A stretch of DNA of 64,000 bases from CAMLOF01 sp041913045 (GTDB taxonomy: Bacteria; Pseudomonadota; Gammaproteobacteria; Burkholderiales; Burkholderiaceae_C): the NCBI GenBank assembly GCA_041913045.1, contig JAYSGB010000017.1, positions 1 to 64,000 of the forward strand, read 5' to 3'. This document shows, piece after piece, positions 27,419 through 37,200 of the stretch. A program made the translations under genes and the position numbers. Below the pieces are notes generated by a model. It searched no databases. It worked only from the letters and a program-made list of their open reading frames with translations, and was not told the DNA's origin. How positions within the stretch are numbered: position 1 is the stretch's first letter; each line of letters starts with the position of its first letter.

Positions 27419-28695
27419 CCCCGCTCACCGCCGCCGCGCAGGAACAGGCGCGAAACGGTTTCTGCGGTGGCCTGGCGGGTGCGTTCGTCGCCCGCGTGCA
27501 GTTCGGCCAGGGTGCCGTGCAGCATCTTCTGCGTCAACCCGCGCGACAGGGCTTCCAGCACCGTGTCAATGTCTTCGCCCTTGGCCAGCAGCTTGCGGGC
27601 ACGGGCAATCTCGCTGGCGCGCCAGGCGTCGGTCTGCGCGTTGATCTGGCGGATCAGGTTGACCGTGCCGTGCCGGGGGTCGCGCTGCTGCATCCAGTGC
27701 ATGAAGCTCTGCACCCCGGCGTCGATGATGGCCTCCGCCTGTGCCACGGCGGCCTGGCGGTTGTCCTTGCCGGTCTGCACCACGGCGGCCAGGTCGTCCA
27801 CGGTGTAAAGGTAAACGTCGTCCAGATGTTTGACTTCCACCTCAATGTCGCGCGGCACGGCCAGGTCCACCATGAACATGGGGCGGTGGCGGCGCTTTTT
27901 CAGCGCACGCTCCACGGCACCCAGGCCGATCAGGGGCAGGGTGCTGGCGGTGCAGCTGATGACGGCGTCGAATTCGTGCAGGCGTTCGGGCAGGTCAGAC
28001 AGGCGCATCACCTCGGCGCCAAAGCGGCCAGCCAGTTTTTCGCCGCGTTCCAGCGTGCGGTTGGCAATGGCCATGGCCTTGGGGTTTTTCGCGGCAAAGT
28101 GCGTGGCGGCCAGTTCGATCATCTCGCCCGCACCCACGAAGAGCACGCGGATGTCCTTCAAGTCCTCGAACAACTGGCCCGCCAGGCGCACGGCAGCAGC
28201 GGTCATGCTGATGGAGTGGGCGCCGATCTCGGTGGAACTGCGCACCTGCTTGGCCACGGCAAACGACCGCTGGAACAGCTGGTGCAGCGTGGTGCCCAGG
28301 GCGCCCACCTCGTCGGCCACGCGCACGGCATCCTTCATCTGGCCCAGGATCTGCGCCTCGCCCAGAACCATACTGTCCAGGCCGCTGGCCACGCGGAAGG
28401 CATGGCGCGCGGCTTCGTCATCGCGCAGCAGGTAGGCGTGCTCGCGCAGCACGTGCGGCGGCACGCCGCCGGTCTCGGCCAGCCAGTTCAGTGTGGATTC
28501 CAGCGCTGGCTCGTCGGCGGCGCAGTAGATCTCGGTGCGGTTGCAGGTGGACAGCAGCGTGGCCTCGGGTTCGCGGGCCTGCGCAGTGCGAAAACGCTGC
28601 AAGGTGGGGGGCAGTTGGTCGAGGGCGAACGCAAACCTTCCGCGCAGATCGAGCGGAGCGGTTTGGTGGTTGATGCCGAGCGCCCAGACAGCCAT
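27415..28695 (-). CDS. hemA: Glutamyl-tRNA reductase
   Basis: HemA makes glutamate-1-semialdehyde from glutamyl-tRNA, the first committed step of C5-type haem synthesis. The 426-residue protein has the catalytic cysteine C51 in STCNRTEIYC, the GEAQILGQ segment, an NADPH-binding domain (VLFVGAGEMIELAA) and a C-terminal helical dimerisation domain. No ribosome site is visible ahead of ATG 28695, and a perfect TATAAT lies 10 bases upstream, so the message may be nearly leaderless. It is first in the hemA-prfA-prmC operon and divergent from a small membrane-protein gene. Confidence 0.97.
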   Translation of the reverse strand: MAVWALGINHQTAPLDLRGRFAFALDQLPPTLQRFRTAQAREPEATLLSTCNRTEIYCAADEPALESTLNWLAETGGVPPHVLREHAYLLRDDEAARHAFRVASGLDSMVLGEAQILGQMKDAVRVADEVGALGTTLHQLFQRSFAVAKQVRSSTEIGAHSISMTAAAVRLAGQLFEDLKDIRVLFVGAGEMIELAATHFAAKNPKAMAIANRTLERGEKLAGRFGAEVMRLSDLPERLHEFDAVISCTASTLPLIGLGAVERALKKRRHRPMFMVDLAVPRDIEVEVKHLDDVYLYTVDDLAAVVQTGKDNRQAAVAQAEAIIDAGVQSFMHWMQQRDPRHGTVNLIRQINAQTDAWRASEIARARKLLAKGEDIDTVLEALSRGLTQKMLHGTLAELHAGDERTRQATAETVSRLFLRGGGERG

Positions 28696-28704
28696 AAGGC
28701 GTGG

Positions 28705-28710
28705 ATTATA
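28705..28710 (-). promoter_or_regulatory. Perfect -10 box ahead of hemA
   Basis: TATAAT on the minus strand lies 10 bases ahead of the hemA ATG. Transcription would start about 3 to 4 bases before the ATG, giving almost no leader. No good -35 box is seen at 16-18 bases. The same AT-rich patch could serve the divergent membrane-protein gene. Confidence 0.4.
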
Positions 28711-28748
28711 AAATTGACCGCACCACCTTGGCGCCTGAAGCGCAATTC

Positions 28749-29027
28749 ATGGGCATCCTCGACCTTTTTTTCCATTTCACCAACTTCCTGCTGCCAGCTG
28801 TTGCCGTGGCGTGCCTGCTCACGCCTGGGGTGGTGGGGTGGCGTGGTCTGCGCCTGTCCGGGCCTGCCGCGCGCCGCTTGTGGCACGTGTGGTTCGTGCT
28901 GGGCGGGGTGGGAGTAGGCGTGCTCCTGATCGGGCTGGCCTGGTACGGCCGCGACGGCAAGATGGCGACCTATGCCGCCCTGGTGCTGGCCATGGGCAGC
29001 ACGGCGTGGTGGCTGCGCCGGGGCTGA
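28749..29027 (+). CDS. Small inner-membrane protein, function unknown
   Basis: This 92-residue protein has three predicted membrane helices (about residues 9-27, 45-63 and 71-87) joined by a basic loop (RGLRLSGPAARRLWH) and a short polar loop (YGRDGKM), ending in LRRG. I do not recognise a family. ATG 28749 gives the compact MGILDLFFHFTNFLLP start; a GTG start 16 codons upstream would overlap the hemA promoter. It is divergent from hemA and is followed by a C-rich repeat. Confidence 0.6.
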   Translation: MGILDLFFHFTNFLLPAVAVACLLTPGVVGWRGLRLSGPAARRLWHVWFVLGGVGVGVLLIGLAWYGRDGKMATYAALVLAMGSTAWWLRRG

Positions 29028-29036
29028 GTCGCCGCC

Positions 29037-29091
29037 GGGCCGCCCCAAGGCGATGAAAGCCCCCTCGGGGGGCAGCGAAGCGTGGGGGCCC
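29037..29091. repeat. REP-like C-rich hairpin repeat of Comamonadaceae type
   Basis: The element runs GGGCCGCCCCAAGG...CCCCCTCGGGGGGCAGCG...AGCGTGGGGGC, with GCCCCC/GGGGGC (29059-29064/29068-29073) as its core hairpin. I recall this intergenic repeat as common in Comamonadaceae genomes. It lies between convergent gene ends (small membrane protein and ugpQ) and may act as a two-way terminator or transcript stabiliser. I found no second copy in this window. Confidence 0.6.
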
Positions 29092-29116
29092 ATACACCCC
29101 GCGAGCGTCGCAGCCT

Positions 29117-29890
29117 TCAGGCTTGCGGCTTGAACCGGTCCACCGCGTCGGTGATCAAACCGTCCAGTCCCATGGCCCACAGCCGCTGGGCCGTTTCATC
29201 GTCGTTGACGGTGTAGCTCAGCGCTCGCCAGCCGTTGGCGTGCACCTGTTGAACCGCATCAGGCGTCCAGATTGGGTGGTGGGCCACGATGGCCACGCAC
29301 TCCCGTTCTTTGGCAGCCTGGTCCCAGCCGGGCCACCACTCCTGCAGCAACAAGCCACGCGGCAACACCGGGGCGGCTTCCCGAGCGGCCGCCAGGGCTT
29401 CGGGGCTGAAAGAGGTCATCAGTGGCCAGGGAATGCCTGCCTCGGTCCCGGCGCCCCGCAGGCGCCAAAGCCGTTCGGCGTGTTGCGCCACCACACGGCC
29501 AGTTTCATCTTCCTGGCCGGGAGTGGGTTTGATTTCGATGTTGAGCGCGTACCCGTGGTCCAGGCAGAAGCTGGCCACCGCCTCCAGTGTGGGCAGCGGT
29601 TCGCCGTGGTAGGTGGGGCTGTGCCAGCTCCCTGCGTCCAGCGTTTCCAGGGTGGGCCAAGTCAGCGCACCTGCCGTGCCGTTGCCATTCGTGGTGCGCT
29701 CCAGTGTGGCGTCGTGCAGCAGGAAGGGCACGCCGTCGGCGCTGAGCTTCACGTCGCATTCGAACATGCGCCAGCCGTGCGCCGCCCCCAGCCGGAAGGC
29801 GGCCAGGGTGTTCTCGGGCGCCAGCTTGCCCGCGCCCCGGTGGGCTACCCAGCGCGGGTAGGGCCAATCTGCTGGTGTCGTCTGGCTCAT
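29117..29890 (-). CDS. ugpQ: Glycerophosphodiester phosphodiesterase
   Basis: UgpQ hydrolyses glycerophosphodiesters to glycerol 3-phosphate and an alcohol in the cytoplasm. The 257-residue protein starts with the GDPD catalytic motif HRGAGKLAPENTLAAF, with metal ligands in FECDVKLSADGVPFLLHD and a NIEIKPTPG segment. There is no signal peptide, as expected for the Ugp-linked enzyme. Its ATG overlaps the ugpC stop (ATGA). It is last in the ugpBAECQ operon. Confidence 0.95.
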   Translation of the reverse strand: MSQTTPADWPYPRWVAHRGAGKLAPENTLAAFRLGAAHGWRMFECDVKLSADGVPFLLHDATLERTTNGNGTAGALTWPTLETLDAGSWHSPTYHGEPLPTLEAVASFCLDHGYALNIEIKPTPGQEDETGRVVAQHAERLWRLRGAGTEAGIPWPLMTSFSPEALAAAREAAPVLPRGLLLQEWWPGWDQAAKERECVAIVAHHPIWTPDAVQQVHANGWRALSYTVNDDETAQRLWAMGLDGLITDAVDRFKPQA

Positions 29891-30897
29891 GAGTCGATGC
29901 GCCTGCCTGTGTCGGCATGGAAGCGGTGGAGCTGGTCAGGGCGCGGCTTGATGCAAATGGCCTGACCCAGCGCCGGAGCCGGTTGGTCGGCATGTGTGCG
30001 CACAATCACCTGTTCGTTGCCCACGCGGGCGTAGATCAGCCGTTCCGCGCCCAGCATTTCGGTGGTTTCCACTCGTGCTTCCCAGCCATCGTCACCCAGG
30101 GTCAGGTGTTCGGGGCGCACGCCCAGAATCTCGCCCGGGCGCGTGCCAGGGGCGTGTTGCAGCAGGTTCATGGGCGGCGCGCCAATGAAGCTGGCCACAA
30201 AAGTGGTGGCAGGCCGGGCGTAAACCTCTTCCGGCGTGCCGAACTGCTCCATGTTGCCTGCGTTCATCACAATCATGCGCTGCGCCAGCGTCATGGCCTC
30301 CACCTGGTCATGCGTCACAAACAGGCTGGTAATGCCCAGTTCCCGGTGCAGCTTCTGGATTTCCAGGCGGGTCTGGGCACGCAGCTTGGCGTCCAGGTTG
30401 GACAGCGGTTCGTCGAACAGGAACACCTGCGGCTGTCGCACGATGGCACGGCCCATGGCCACGCGCTGCCGCTGGCCACCCGAAAGCTGGCGCGGCTTGC
30501 GCTCCAGCAGGTGCGACAGTTCAAGAATGCCCGCCGCCTTGTCTACCCGGGCCTTGATCTCTTCCTTGGGCACCTTGGCGATCTTCAGGCCGTAGGCCAT
30601 GTTGTCGAACACGCTCATGTGCGGGTAGAGCGCGTAGTTCTGGAACACCATGGCAATGTCGCGTTCGGCAGGCTCCAGCTTGTTCACCACCCGCTGGCCG
30701 ATGAGGATGTCGCCTTCGGAAATTTCCTCCAGCCCCGCGACCATGCGCAGCAGGGTCGATTTGCCGCAGCCCGACGGACCGACGATGACGATGAACTCAC
30801 CATCGGCGATCTGCGCGTTCACGCCGTGGATGACCTGCAGCGATTGCTTGCCCTGGTGGTAGCGCTTGATGACGTTCTTGAAGGTAATGGAAGCCAT
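29887..30897 (-). CDS. ugpC: Glycerol-3-phosphate ABC importer, ATP-binding protein
   Basis: This 336-residue ATPase of the MalK/UgpC group has Walker A GPSGCGKST, signature LSGGQRQRVAMGRAIV, Walker B VFLFDEPLSNLDAKLR, H-loop VTHDQVEAM and a C-terminal regulatory OB-type domain (LGVRPEHLTLGDDG). It powers import by UgpA and UgpE. It overlaps ugpQ as ATGA and follows ugpE by 15 bases. Confidence 0.95.
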   Translation of the reverse strand: MASITFKNVIKRYHQGKQSLQVIHGVNAQIADGEFIVIVGPSGCGKSTLLRMVAGLEEISEGDILIGQRVVNKLEPAERDIAMVFQNYALYPHMSVFDNMAYGLKIAKVPKEEIKARVDKAAGILELSHLLERKPRQLSGGQRQRVAMGRAIVRQPQVFLFDEPLSNLDAKLRAQTRLEIQKLHRELGITSLFVTHDQVEAMTLAQRMIVMNAGNMEQFGTPEEVYARPATTFVASFIGAPPMNLLQHAPGTRPGEILGVRPEHLTLGDDGWEARVETTEMLGAERLIYARVGNEQVIVRTHADQPAPALGQAICIKPRPDQLHRFHADTGRRIDS

Positions 30898-30912
30898 GTT
30901 GTTTGTCTTTTT

Positions 30913-31767
30913 TTACTTTTCGGTGTCAACCAGGCCCTTGACGAACCACTTCTGCATGAGGATGACCACTGCGGCTGGCGGCAGCATGGCCAGGAAGGCG
31001 GTGGCCATCAGCACGTTCCATTCGGTGTAGGCCTCGCCCGAGACCAGGCGCTTGATGCCCAGTGCGATGGGGTACATGTTTTCGTTCGTGGTGACGAGCA
31101 ACGGCCACAGGTACTGGTTCCAGCCGTAGATGAACTGGATGACGAACAGCGCCGCGATGCTGGTGCGCGACATGGGCAGCAGCACGTCCCAGAAAAAGCG
31201 CATGGGGCCGGCACCGTCCACCCGGGCGGCCTCCACCAGTTCATCGGGCACCGTCAGGAAAAACTGGCGGAACAGGAAGGTGGCCGTGGCCGATGCGATG
31301 AGCGGTATGGTCAGCCCCGCGTAGCTGTTGAGCATGCCCAGTTGCGACACGACCTCGTAAGTCGGCCCGATGCGCACCTCCACCGGCAGCATCAGCGTCA
31401 CGAAGATCATCCAGAACACCAGGTTGCGTGCCGGGAAGCGGAAGTACACGATGGCAAAAGCCGAGAGCAGCGAGATCACGATCTTGCCGATCGCGATCAC
31501 CATCGCCATCACGAAGCTCGTCCACATCATCGGCCACGCGGGCGCCAGCGTGCTGCCAGCTTCCGTTTCGCCGCCAAAGAGCGCCACCTTGTAGGTGTGC
31601 CAGAGGTTGCTGCCGGGCAGCAGCGACATGGGGGTGGACGAGGCGATTTCCCTGGCCGACTGGGTCGATGCCACAAGCGTGAGGTAGACCGGGAAGGCCA
31701 CCACCGCTACGCCAGCAATCAGGATCAGGTGCGACAGGAACGTCAGTCCGGGGCGTCTTTCAATCAT
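30913..31767 (-). CDS. ugpE: Glycerol-3-phosphate ABC importer, permease UgpE
   Basis: This is an inner-membrane subunit of 284 residues with about six helices and the EAA coupling loop EAARVDGAGPMRFFWDVLLP (about residues 190-209), which contacts UgpC. The N-terminus MIERRPGLTFLSHLILIAGV agrees with UgpE. The gene begins one base past the end of ugpA. Confidence 0.94.
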   Translation of the reverse strand: MIERRPGLTFLSHLILIAGVAVVAFPVYLTLVASTQSAREIASSTPMSLLPGSNLWHTYKVALFGGETEAGSTLAPAWPMMWTSFVMAMVIAIGKIVISLLSAFAIVYFRFPARNLVFWMIFVTLMLPVEVRIGPTYEVVSQLGMLNSYAGLTIPLIASATATFLFRQFFLTVPDELVEAARVDGAGPMRFFWDVLLPMSRTSIAALFVIQFIYGWNQYLWPLLVTTNENMYPIALGIKRLVSGEAYTEWNVLMATAFLAMLPPAAVVILMQKWFVKGLVDTEK

Positions 31768-31768
31768 G

Positions 31769-32650
31769 TCAGTATTGAACCTTCTTCTCGACGAATCGGA
31801 ACTGGATCACCGTCAGCGTGATCACGATCACCATCAGCACCACCGACTGCGCGGCCGAGCCGCCCATGTCCAGCGCCTTGAAGCCGTCGTAATACACCTT
31901 GTAGACCAGAATGGCCGTGGACTTGCCCGGCCCGCCCTGGGTGGCTGCGTCCACAATGGCGAAGGTGTCGAAGAACGCATAGACGATGTTGATCACCAGC
32001 AGGAAGAATGTGGTGGGTGACAGCAGCGGGAAAACGATGGTCCAGAAGCGCCGCCACGGGTGTGCGCCGTCGATGGCCGCAGCCTCGATCAGCGACTTGG
32101 GAATCGACTGCAGCCCCGCCAGGAAGAACAGGAAGTTGTAGGAGATCTGCTTCCACACTGCGGCCATGACGATCAGGGCCATCGCGTGGTCGGGGTTCAG
32201 CAAGTGGTTCCAATCCAGCCCCAGCAAACGCAGCGCGTGCGCCACCGTGCCGAAGGGCGATGCGAACATGAACAGCCACAGCACGCCCGCCACCACCGGT
32301 GCCACGGCATAGGGCCATATCAGCAGCGTCTTGTAGATGCCAGCGCCCTTCATCACCCGGTCGGCCATCACCGCCAGCAGCAGCGCCAGCGCCAGGCCAA
32401 CCACCGCCACCAGCACCGAGAAAACCGCCGTGGTGCGGAACGAGGCCAGGTAGGTCTCGTCGTTCCAGAGCCTCTCGAAGTTCTCCCATCCCACGAACTC
32501 GGTGGACATGCCAAAGGCGTCTTGCGACAGCACGCTCTGGTACAGGGCCTGTGCCGCTGGCCAGAAGAAGAACACCAGCACCACCACCAGTTGCGGCGTG
32601 ACCAGCAGCCAGGGCAGCCACCAGGATTGGAATCGGACGCGTTTTTCCAT
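31769..32650 (-). CDS. ugpA: Glycerol-3-phosphate ABC importer, permease UgpA
   Basis: This is the partner permease of UgpE, 293 residues, with about six membrane helices and the EAA loop EAAAIDGAHPWRRFWTIVFP. ATG 32650 (MEKRVRFQS) is the family start; an in-frame TTG three codons upstream is not needed. It is separated from ugpB by 96 bases containing two strong stem-loops. Confidence 0.94.
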   Translation of the reverse strand: MEKRVRFQSWWLPWLLVTPQLVVVLVFFFWPAAQALYQSVLSQDAFGMSTEFVGWENFERLWNDETYLASFRTTAVFSVLVAVVGLALALLLAVMADRVMKGAGIYKTLLIWPYAVAPVVAGVLWLFMFASPFGTVAHALRLLGLDWNHLLNPDHAMALIVMAAVWKQISYNFLFFLAGLQSIPKSLIEAAAIDGAHPWRRFWTIVFPLLSPTTFFLLVINIVYAFFDTFAIVDAATQGGPGKSTAILVYKVYYDGFKALDMGGSAAQSVVLMVIVITLTVIQFRFVEKKVQY

Positions 32651-32667
32651 GGCTTTCAAACAGTCAA

Positions 32668-32738
32668 CGCCTGCCGGGTGCTTGAGGGCACGCGGCAGGC
32701 GCGGGGGGCCTGGGCCTTGGGGCAGTGCCCCGTGGCCC
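32668..32738 (-). other. Two strong stem-loops between ugpB and ugpA
   Basis: CGCCTGCCG/CGGCAGGCG (32668-32676/32693-32701) extends by GTGC/GCAC toward a 6-base loop, giving 13 pairs with one mismatch. GGGCC+GGGGC/GCCCC+GGCCC (32712-32738) forms a second nested hairpin. They lie directly after the ugpB stop, with no T-run, and fit a role in stabilising ugpB mRNA or reducing expression of the permease genes. Confidence 0.6.
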
Positions 32739-32746
32739 GTCGGGGG

Positions 32747-34069
32747 TCAAGAGCGACCGCTGTTGGCGCGCTGGAAGCGCTCCAGTTGTTCATTGCCGCG
32801 GCGAACCGCGTCATCCAGGGCAGGCTTGGCCGCTTTGCGGCCGGCCCAGACCTGCTCCATCTCCTCGTCGATGATGGTGCGGATCTGCACGAAGTTGCCC
32901 AGGCGCACGCCGCGCGACTTGTCGGTGGTCTTGCGGATCATCTGCGTCACTGATACGTCGGTGCCCGGGTTCTGCTTGTAGAAGCCGGACTTGTCGGTCA
33001 GCTCGAACGACGCCTTGGTCACCGGCAGGTAGCCGGTGCGCTGGTGGCTGGCCGCAGCCACTTCGGGCTTGGACAGGTAGGCAAAGAACTGCCCCACGCC
33101 CTTGTACTCGGCGTCCTTCTTGCCTGCCATCACCCACAGGCTGGCGCCGCCAATCACGGTGTTCTGCGGGGAGCCGGGCACGTCCGGGTAGTAGGGCAGG
33201 GTGCCAATGCCGTAGCCGAACTTGCCGTTGCGCTTGACGTTGCCGTACAGCGCCGAGGAGCCGGTCATCATCGCGCACTCGCCCGAAACAAACGTGGCGT
33301 CAGCCGCATTGCCCCGGCCCTTGTAGACGAACAGGCCTTGTTTGGCCATGTTGCCCAGGTTCTCGATGTGGCGCACATGCAGCGGCGTGTTGATGGCCAG
33401 GCGCGTGTCCAGCCCGCCAAAGCCGTTGTTCTTGGTGGCGAACAGCGTGTTGTGCCAGGCCGAGAAGCTTTCCAGCTGCGTCCAGCTGATCCAGCTGGTG
33501 GTGAAGGGGCATTTGTGGCCCGCCGTCTTGAGCTTGGCTGCCGCCAGTGCCACTTCGGGCCAGGTGGTTGGCGGCTTTTCGGGGTCCAGCCCGGCAGCCT
33601 TGAAGGCGTCCTTGTTGTAATGGAACACCGGGGTCGAGCTGTTGAACGGGAAGCTCAGCATCTGCCCGTTGGGGGCGGTGTAGTAACCCGCCACCGCAGG
33701 CACGTAGGCGTTGGCGTCAAAAGCCACGCCGGCCTTTTTCATGACTTCGCCCACGGGCACAACCGCGCCCTTGCTCGCCATCATCGTGGCAGTGCCCACC
33801 TCGAACACCTGCAGAATGTGCGGGGCATTCCCGGCGCGGAAGGCTGCGATGGCGGCGGTCATCGACTCGTCGTAGTTGCCCTTGAAGGTGGGCACAATCT
33901 TGTAATCCTTCTGACTCGCATTGAAGTCCTTGGCCAGGTCGTTCACCCACTCGCCCAGGGCGCCGCCCATCGAATGCCACCACTGGATCTCTGTCTGGGC
34001 CTGTGCTGTGGAGGCCAGGCAGGCGCCCGTGGCCATCGCCGCAACGAGGCGGAACAACTTGTGTTTCAT
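32747..34069 (-). CDS. ugpB: Glycerol-3-phosphate-binding protein
   Basis: This is the periplasmic receptor of the Ugp importer, 440 residues, with a Sec signal (residues 1-24, cleavage after AQA) and the mature start TEIQWWHSMGGALGEWVNDL, which is characteristic of UgpB and contributes to glycerol-3-phosphate binding. A CAGGAG site lies 6 bases ahead of ATG 34069. It is first in the operon, with a possible PhoB site upstream, as expected if phosphate starvation induces it. Confidence 0.95.
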   Translation of the reverse strand: MKHKLFRLVAAMATGACLASTAQAQTEIQWWHSMGGALGEWVNDLAKDFNASQKDYKIVPTFKGNYDESMTAAIAAFRAGNAPHILQVFEVGTATMMASKGAVVPVGEVMKKAGVAFDANAYVPAVAGYYTAPNGQMLSFPFNSSTPVFHYNKDAFKAAGLDPEKPPTTWPEVALAAAKLKTAGHKCPFTTSWISWTQLESFSAWHNTLFATKNNGFGGLDTRLAINTPLHVRHIENLGNMAKQGLFVYKGRGNAADATFVSGECAMMTGSSALYGNVKRNGKFGYGIGTLPYYPDVPGSPQNTVIGGASLWVMAGKKDAEYKGVGQFFAYLSKPEVAAASHQRTGYLPVTKASFELTDKSGFYKQNPGTDVSVTQMIRKTTDKSRGVRLGNFVQIRTIIDEEMEQVWAGRKAAKPALDDAVRRGNEQLERFQRANSGRS

Positions 34070-34142
34070 GTTTTCTCCTGTTCAAGGGTTCAGACAAGCC
34101 CGTGAGGCTACGCATTGAAAATGTCAAAACTATTTCATTCCA

Positions 34143-34160
34143 TTGGCGGTTTTGTGACAT
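34143..34160 (-). promoter_or_regulatory. Candidate Pho box upstream of ugpB
   Basis: ATGTCACAAAACCGCCAA on the minus strand matches 13 of 18 positions of the E. coli PhoB box (CTGTCATAAAACTGTCAT). It lies about 75 bases ahead of the ugpB ATG. The E. coli ugp operon is PhoB controlled. A weaker match occurs on the other strand near 34121-34138. Confidence 0.35.
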
Positions 34161-34245
34161 CAGGGGTTTCCATGAGACCGGTGGGCCTATGCTGCGCTGC
34201 GGTAACATCGGCGACCCCGGCAAACCGGCTGTTCCCTCTCAAGAA

Positions 34246-37200
34246 ATGAACGCGCCCACTCCCCTCCAGCACCTGCTTGACGCCGCGTCCGACGCGCCGC
34301 GCCTGCGCGAAATCCCGTACAACTACACCTCGTTTTCCGACCGGGAGATCGTGATTCGCCTGCTGGGCTCCCGGGCCTGGGAAGTGCTCAACCAACTGCG
34401 CCAGGAGCGCCACACGGGCCGCTCCGCCCGCATGCTGTACGAGGTGCTGGGCGACATCTGGGTGGTGCAGCGCAATCCCTACCTGCACGACGACCTGCTG
34501 GACAACCCCAAGCGCCGCGCCGCGCTGGTGGACGCCATGCGTCACCGCTTGGGCGAGGTCGAAAAGCGTCGCCGCCCGCAGGAAGACGGTGACCGCGACG
34601 CCCTGGTGGGTGAACTGCTGGTGGCCGCGCAGAAGGCCGTGCAGGCCTTTGCCGCCATGTTTGAAGAAATGTCCGGCCTGCGCCAGCGCGTGGGCAAGGT
34701 GCTGCGTCGCCACACCGCCAAGGACAACATCAAGTTCGACGGCCTGAGCCGCGTCAGCCACGTCACCGACGCCACCGACTGGCGCGTCGAGTACCCCTTC
34801 GTCGTGCTCACCCCTGACACCGAGGTCGAAATGGCCGGTCTGGTCAAGGGCTGCATCGAGCTGGGGCTCACCATCATCCCGCGTGGGGGCGGTACCGGCT
34901 ACACCGGCGGCGCCATTCCCCTCACCTGGAAGAGTGCGGTCATCAACACCGAAAAGCTCGAAGCCATGACCGAGGTCGAACAGATCGACCTGCCTGGCCT
35001 GGACCACAAGGTGCCCACCATCTGGACCGAAGCCGGTGTCGTCACGCAGCGCGTGGCCGACGCCGCCGAGCGTGCCGGTTTCGTCTTCGCCGTGGACCCG
35101 ACGTCCGCCGAGGCTTCCTGCGTGGGCGGCAACATCGCCATGAACGCGGGCGGCAAGAAGGCTGTGCTGTGGGGCACCGCGCTGGATAACCTGGCCAGCT
35201 GGCGCATGGTCACGCCCGACGCGAAGTGGCTGCAGGTCACCCGCGTCGGCCACAACCTCGGCAAGATCCACGACGCCGAAGTGGCCAGCTTCGAGCTGCA
35301 GTACTTCGAGGCCGACGGCAAGACGCTCATCCGCACCGAGCGGCTGGACATTCCCGGCAAGACCTTCCGCAAGGAAGGGCTGGGCAAGGACGTGACCGAC
35401 AAGTTCCTGGCGGGCTTGCCCGGCGTGCAGAAGGAGGGCTGTGACGGCCTCATCACCAGCGCCCGCTGGGTGGTGCACCGCATGCCCGAGCACACCCGCA
35501 CGGTGTGCCTGGAGTTCTTCGGCAACCCGAAGGACGGCGTGCCCAGCATCGTGGAGATCAAAGACTACATGTTCGCCGAGCAAAAGCGCTCGGGAACGCT
35601 GCTGGCCGGCCTGGAGCACCTGGACGACCGTTACCTGCGCGCCGTGGGCTACTCCACCAAGAGCAAGCGCGGCGGTTTCCCGAAGATGGTGCTGATTGGC
35701 GACATCGTGGGCGACGACCCGGACGCCGTGGCACGTGCCGCCAGCGAGGTGGTGCGCCTGGCCAACGGCCGCGCGGGCGAAGGCTTCACCGCCATCAGCC
35801 CCGAGGCGCGCAAGAAGTTCTGGGCCGACCGCAAGAAGACGGCGGCCATCAGCAAGCACACCAACGCCTTCAAGATCAACGAAGACGTGGTGATCCCCTT
35901 GCCGCGCATGGGCGAATACACCCTGGGCATCGAGCGCATCAACATCGAGCTCAGCCTGCGCAACAAGCTCAAGCTGGCCAACGAACTGGAAGCCTTCTTC
36001 CTGCGAGGCAGCCTGCCCCTGGGCAAGGCCGAGGAAGCGGCCGACATGCCCAGCCCCGAGACGGTGCAGGAGCGCACCGACGAGGCGTTGGCCGTCATCC
36101 GCGCAGCGCGCGCCCTGTGGCAGCAGTGGATGGACGGGCTGGACGTGACCCAGCCCGACACTGGCCGCAGCTTCTTCGAGCAACTGCAGGACTACACCCT
36201 GCGCGCCAGCTGGAAAACCCAGATCCGCGATCCGCTGGCCGCGCTGTTTACCGGCAGCGTGTTTGCGCCCGTGCTGGCCGAATGCAAGGCCATTCACAAG
36301 CGTGTGCTCAAGGGCCGCGTGTGGGTGGCACTGCACATGCACGCCGGCGACGGCAACGTGCACACCAACATCCCCGTCAATAGCGACGACTACGAGATGC
36401 TGCAGACCGCGCACGAGGCGGTGGACCGCATCATGGTCCTCGCGCGCAGCCTGGACGGCGTGATCTCGGGCGAGCACGGCATCGGCATCACCAAGCTGGA
36501 ATACCTGAGCGACGAGGAAATTGCCCCGTTCGCCGGTTACAAGGCCAAGGTGGACCCTGAAGGCCGCTTCAACAAGGGCAAGTTGCTGCGTGGTGGCGCC
36601 CTGTTCGGCGCGCCCGATCAGCGCCAGGCCGACCTGAGCCAAGCCTACACCCCCAGCTTCGGCCTCATGGGGTACGAGTCGCTCATCATGCAGCAGAGTG
36701 ACATCGGCGCCATCGCCGATTCGGTCAAAAACTGCCTGCGCTGCGGCAAATGCAAGCCGGTGTGCTCCACCCACGTGCCGCGCGCCAACCTGCTGTACAG
36801 CCCGCGCAACAAGATCCTGGCCACCTCGCTGCTGGTGGAGGCGTTCCTGTACGAAGAGCAGACCCGCCGCGGCATCAGCATCAAGCACTGGGAAGAGTTC
36901 GAGGACGTGGCCGACCACTGCACCGTCTGCCACAAGTGCCTCACGCCCTGCCCGGTGAAGATCGACTTTGGCGACGTGTCGATGAACATGCGCAACCTGT
37001 TGCGCAAGATGGGCCAGAAGAGCTTCCGCCCCGGCAACGCGGCGGCCATGTTCATGCTCAACGCCACCAACCCCGAAACCATCAAGCTGGCGCGCAGCGC
37101 CATGGTGGGCGTGGGCTTCAAGGCGCAGCGCATGGCCAACAACCTGCTCAAGGGGCTGGCGCGCAAGCAGACTTCGGCGCCCCCGGCCTCGGTCGGCACC

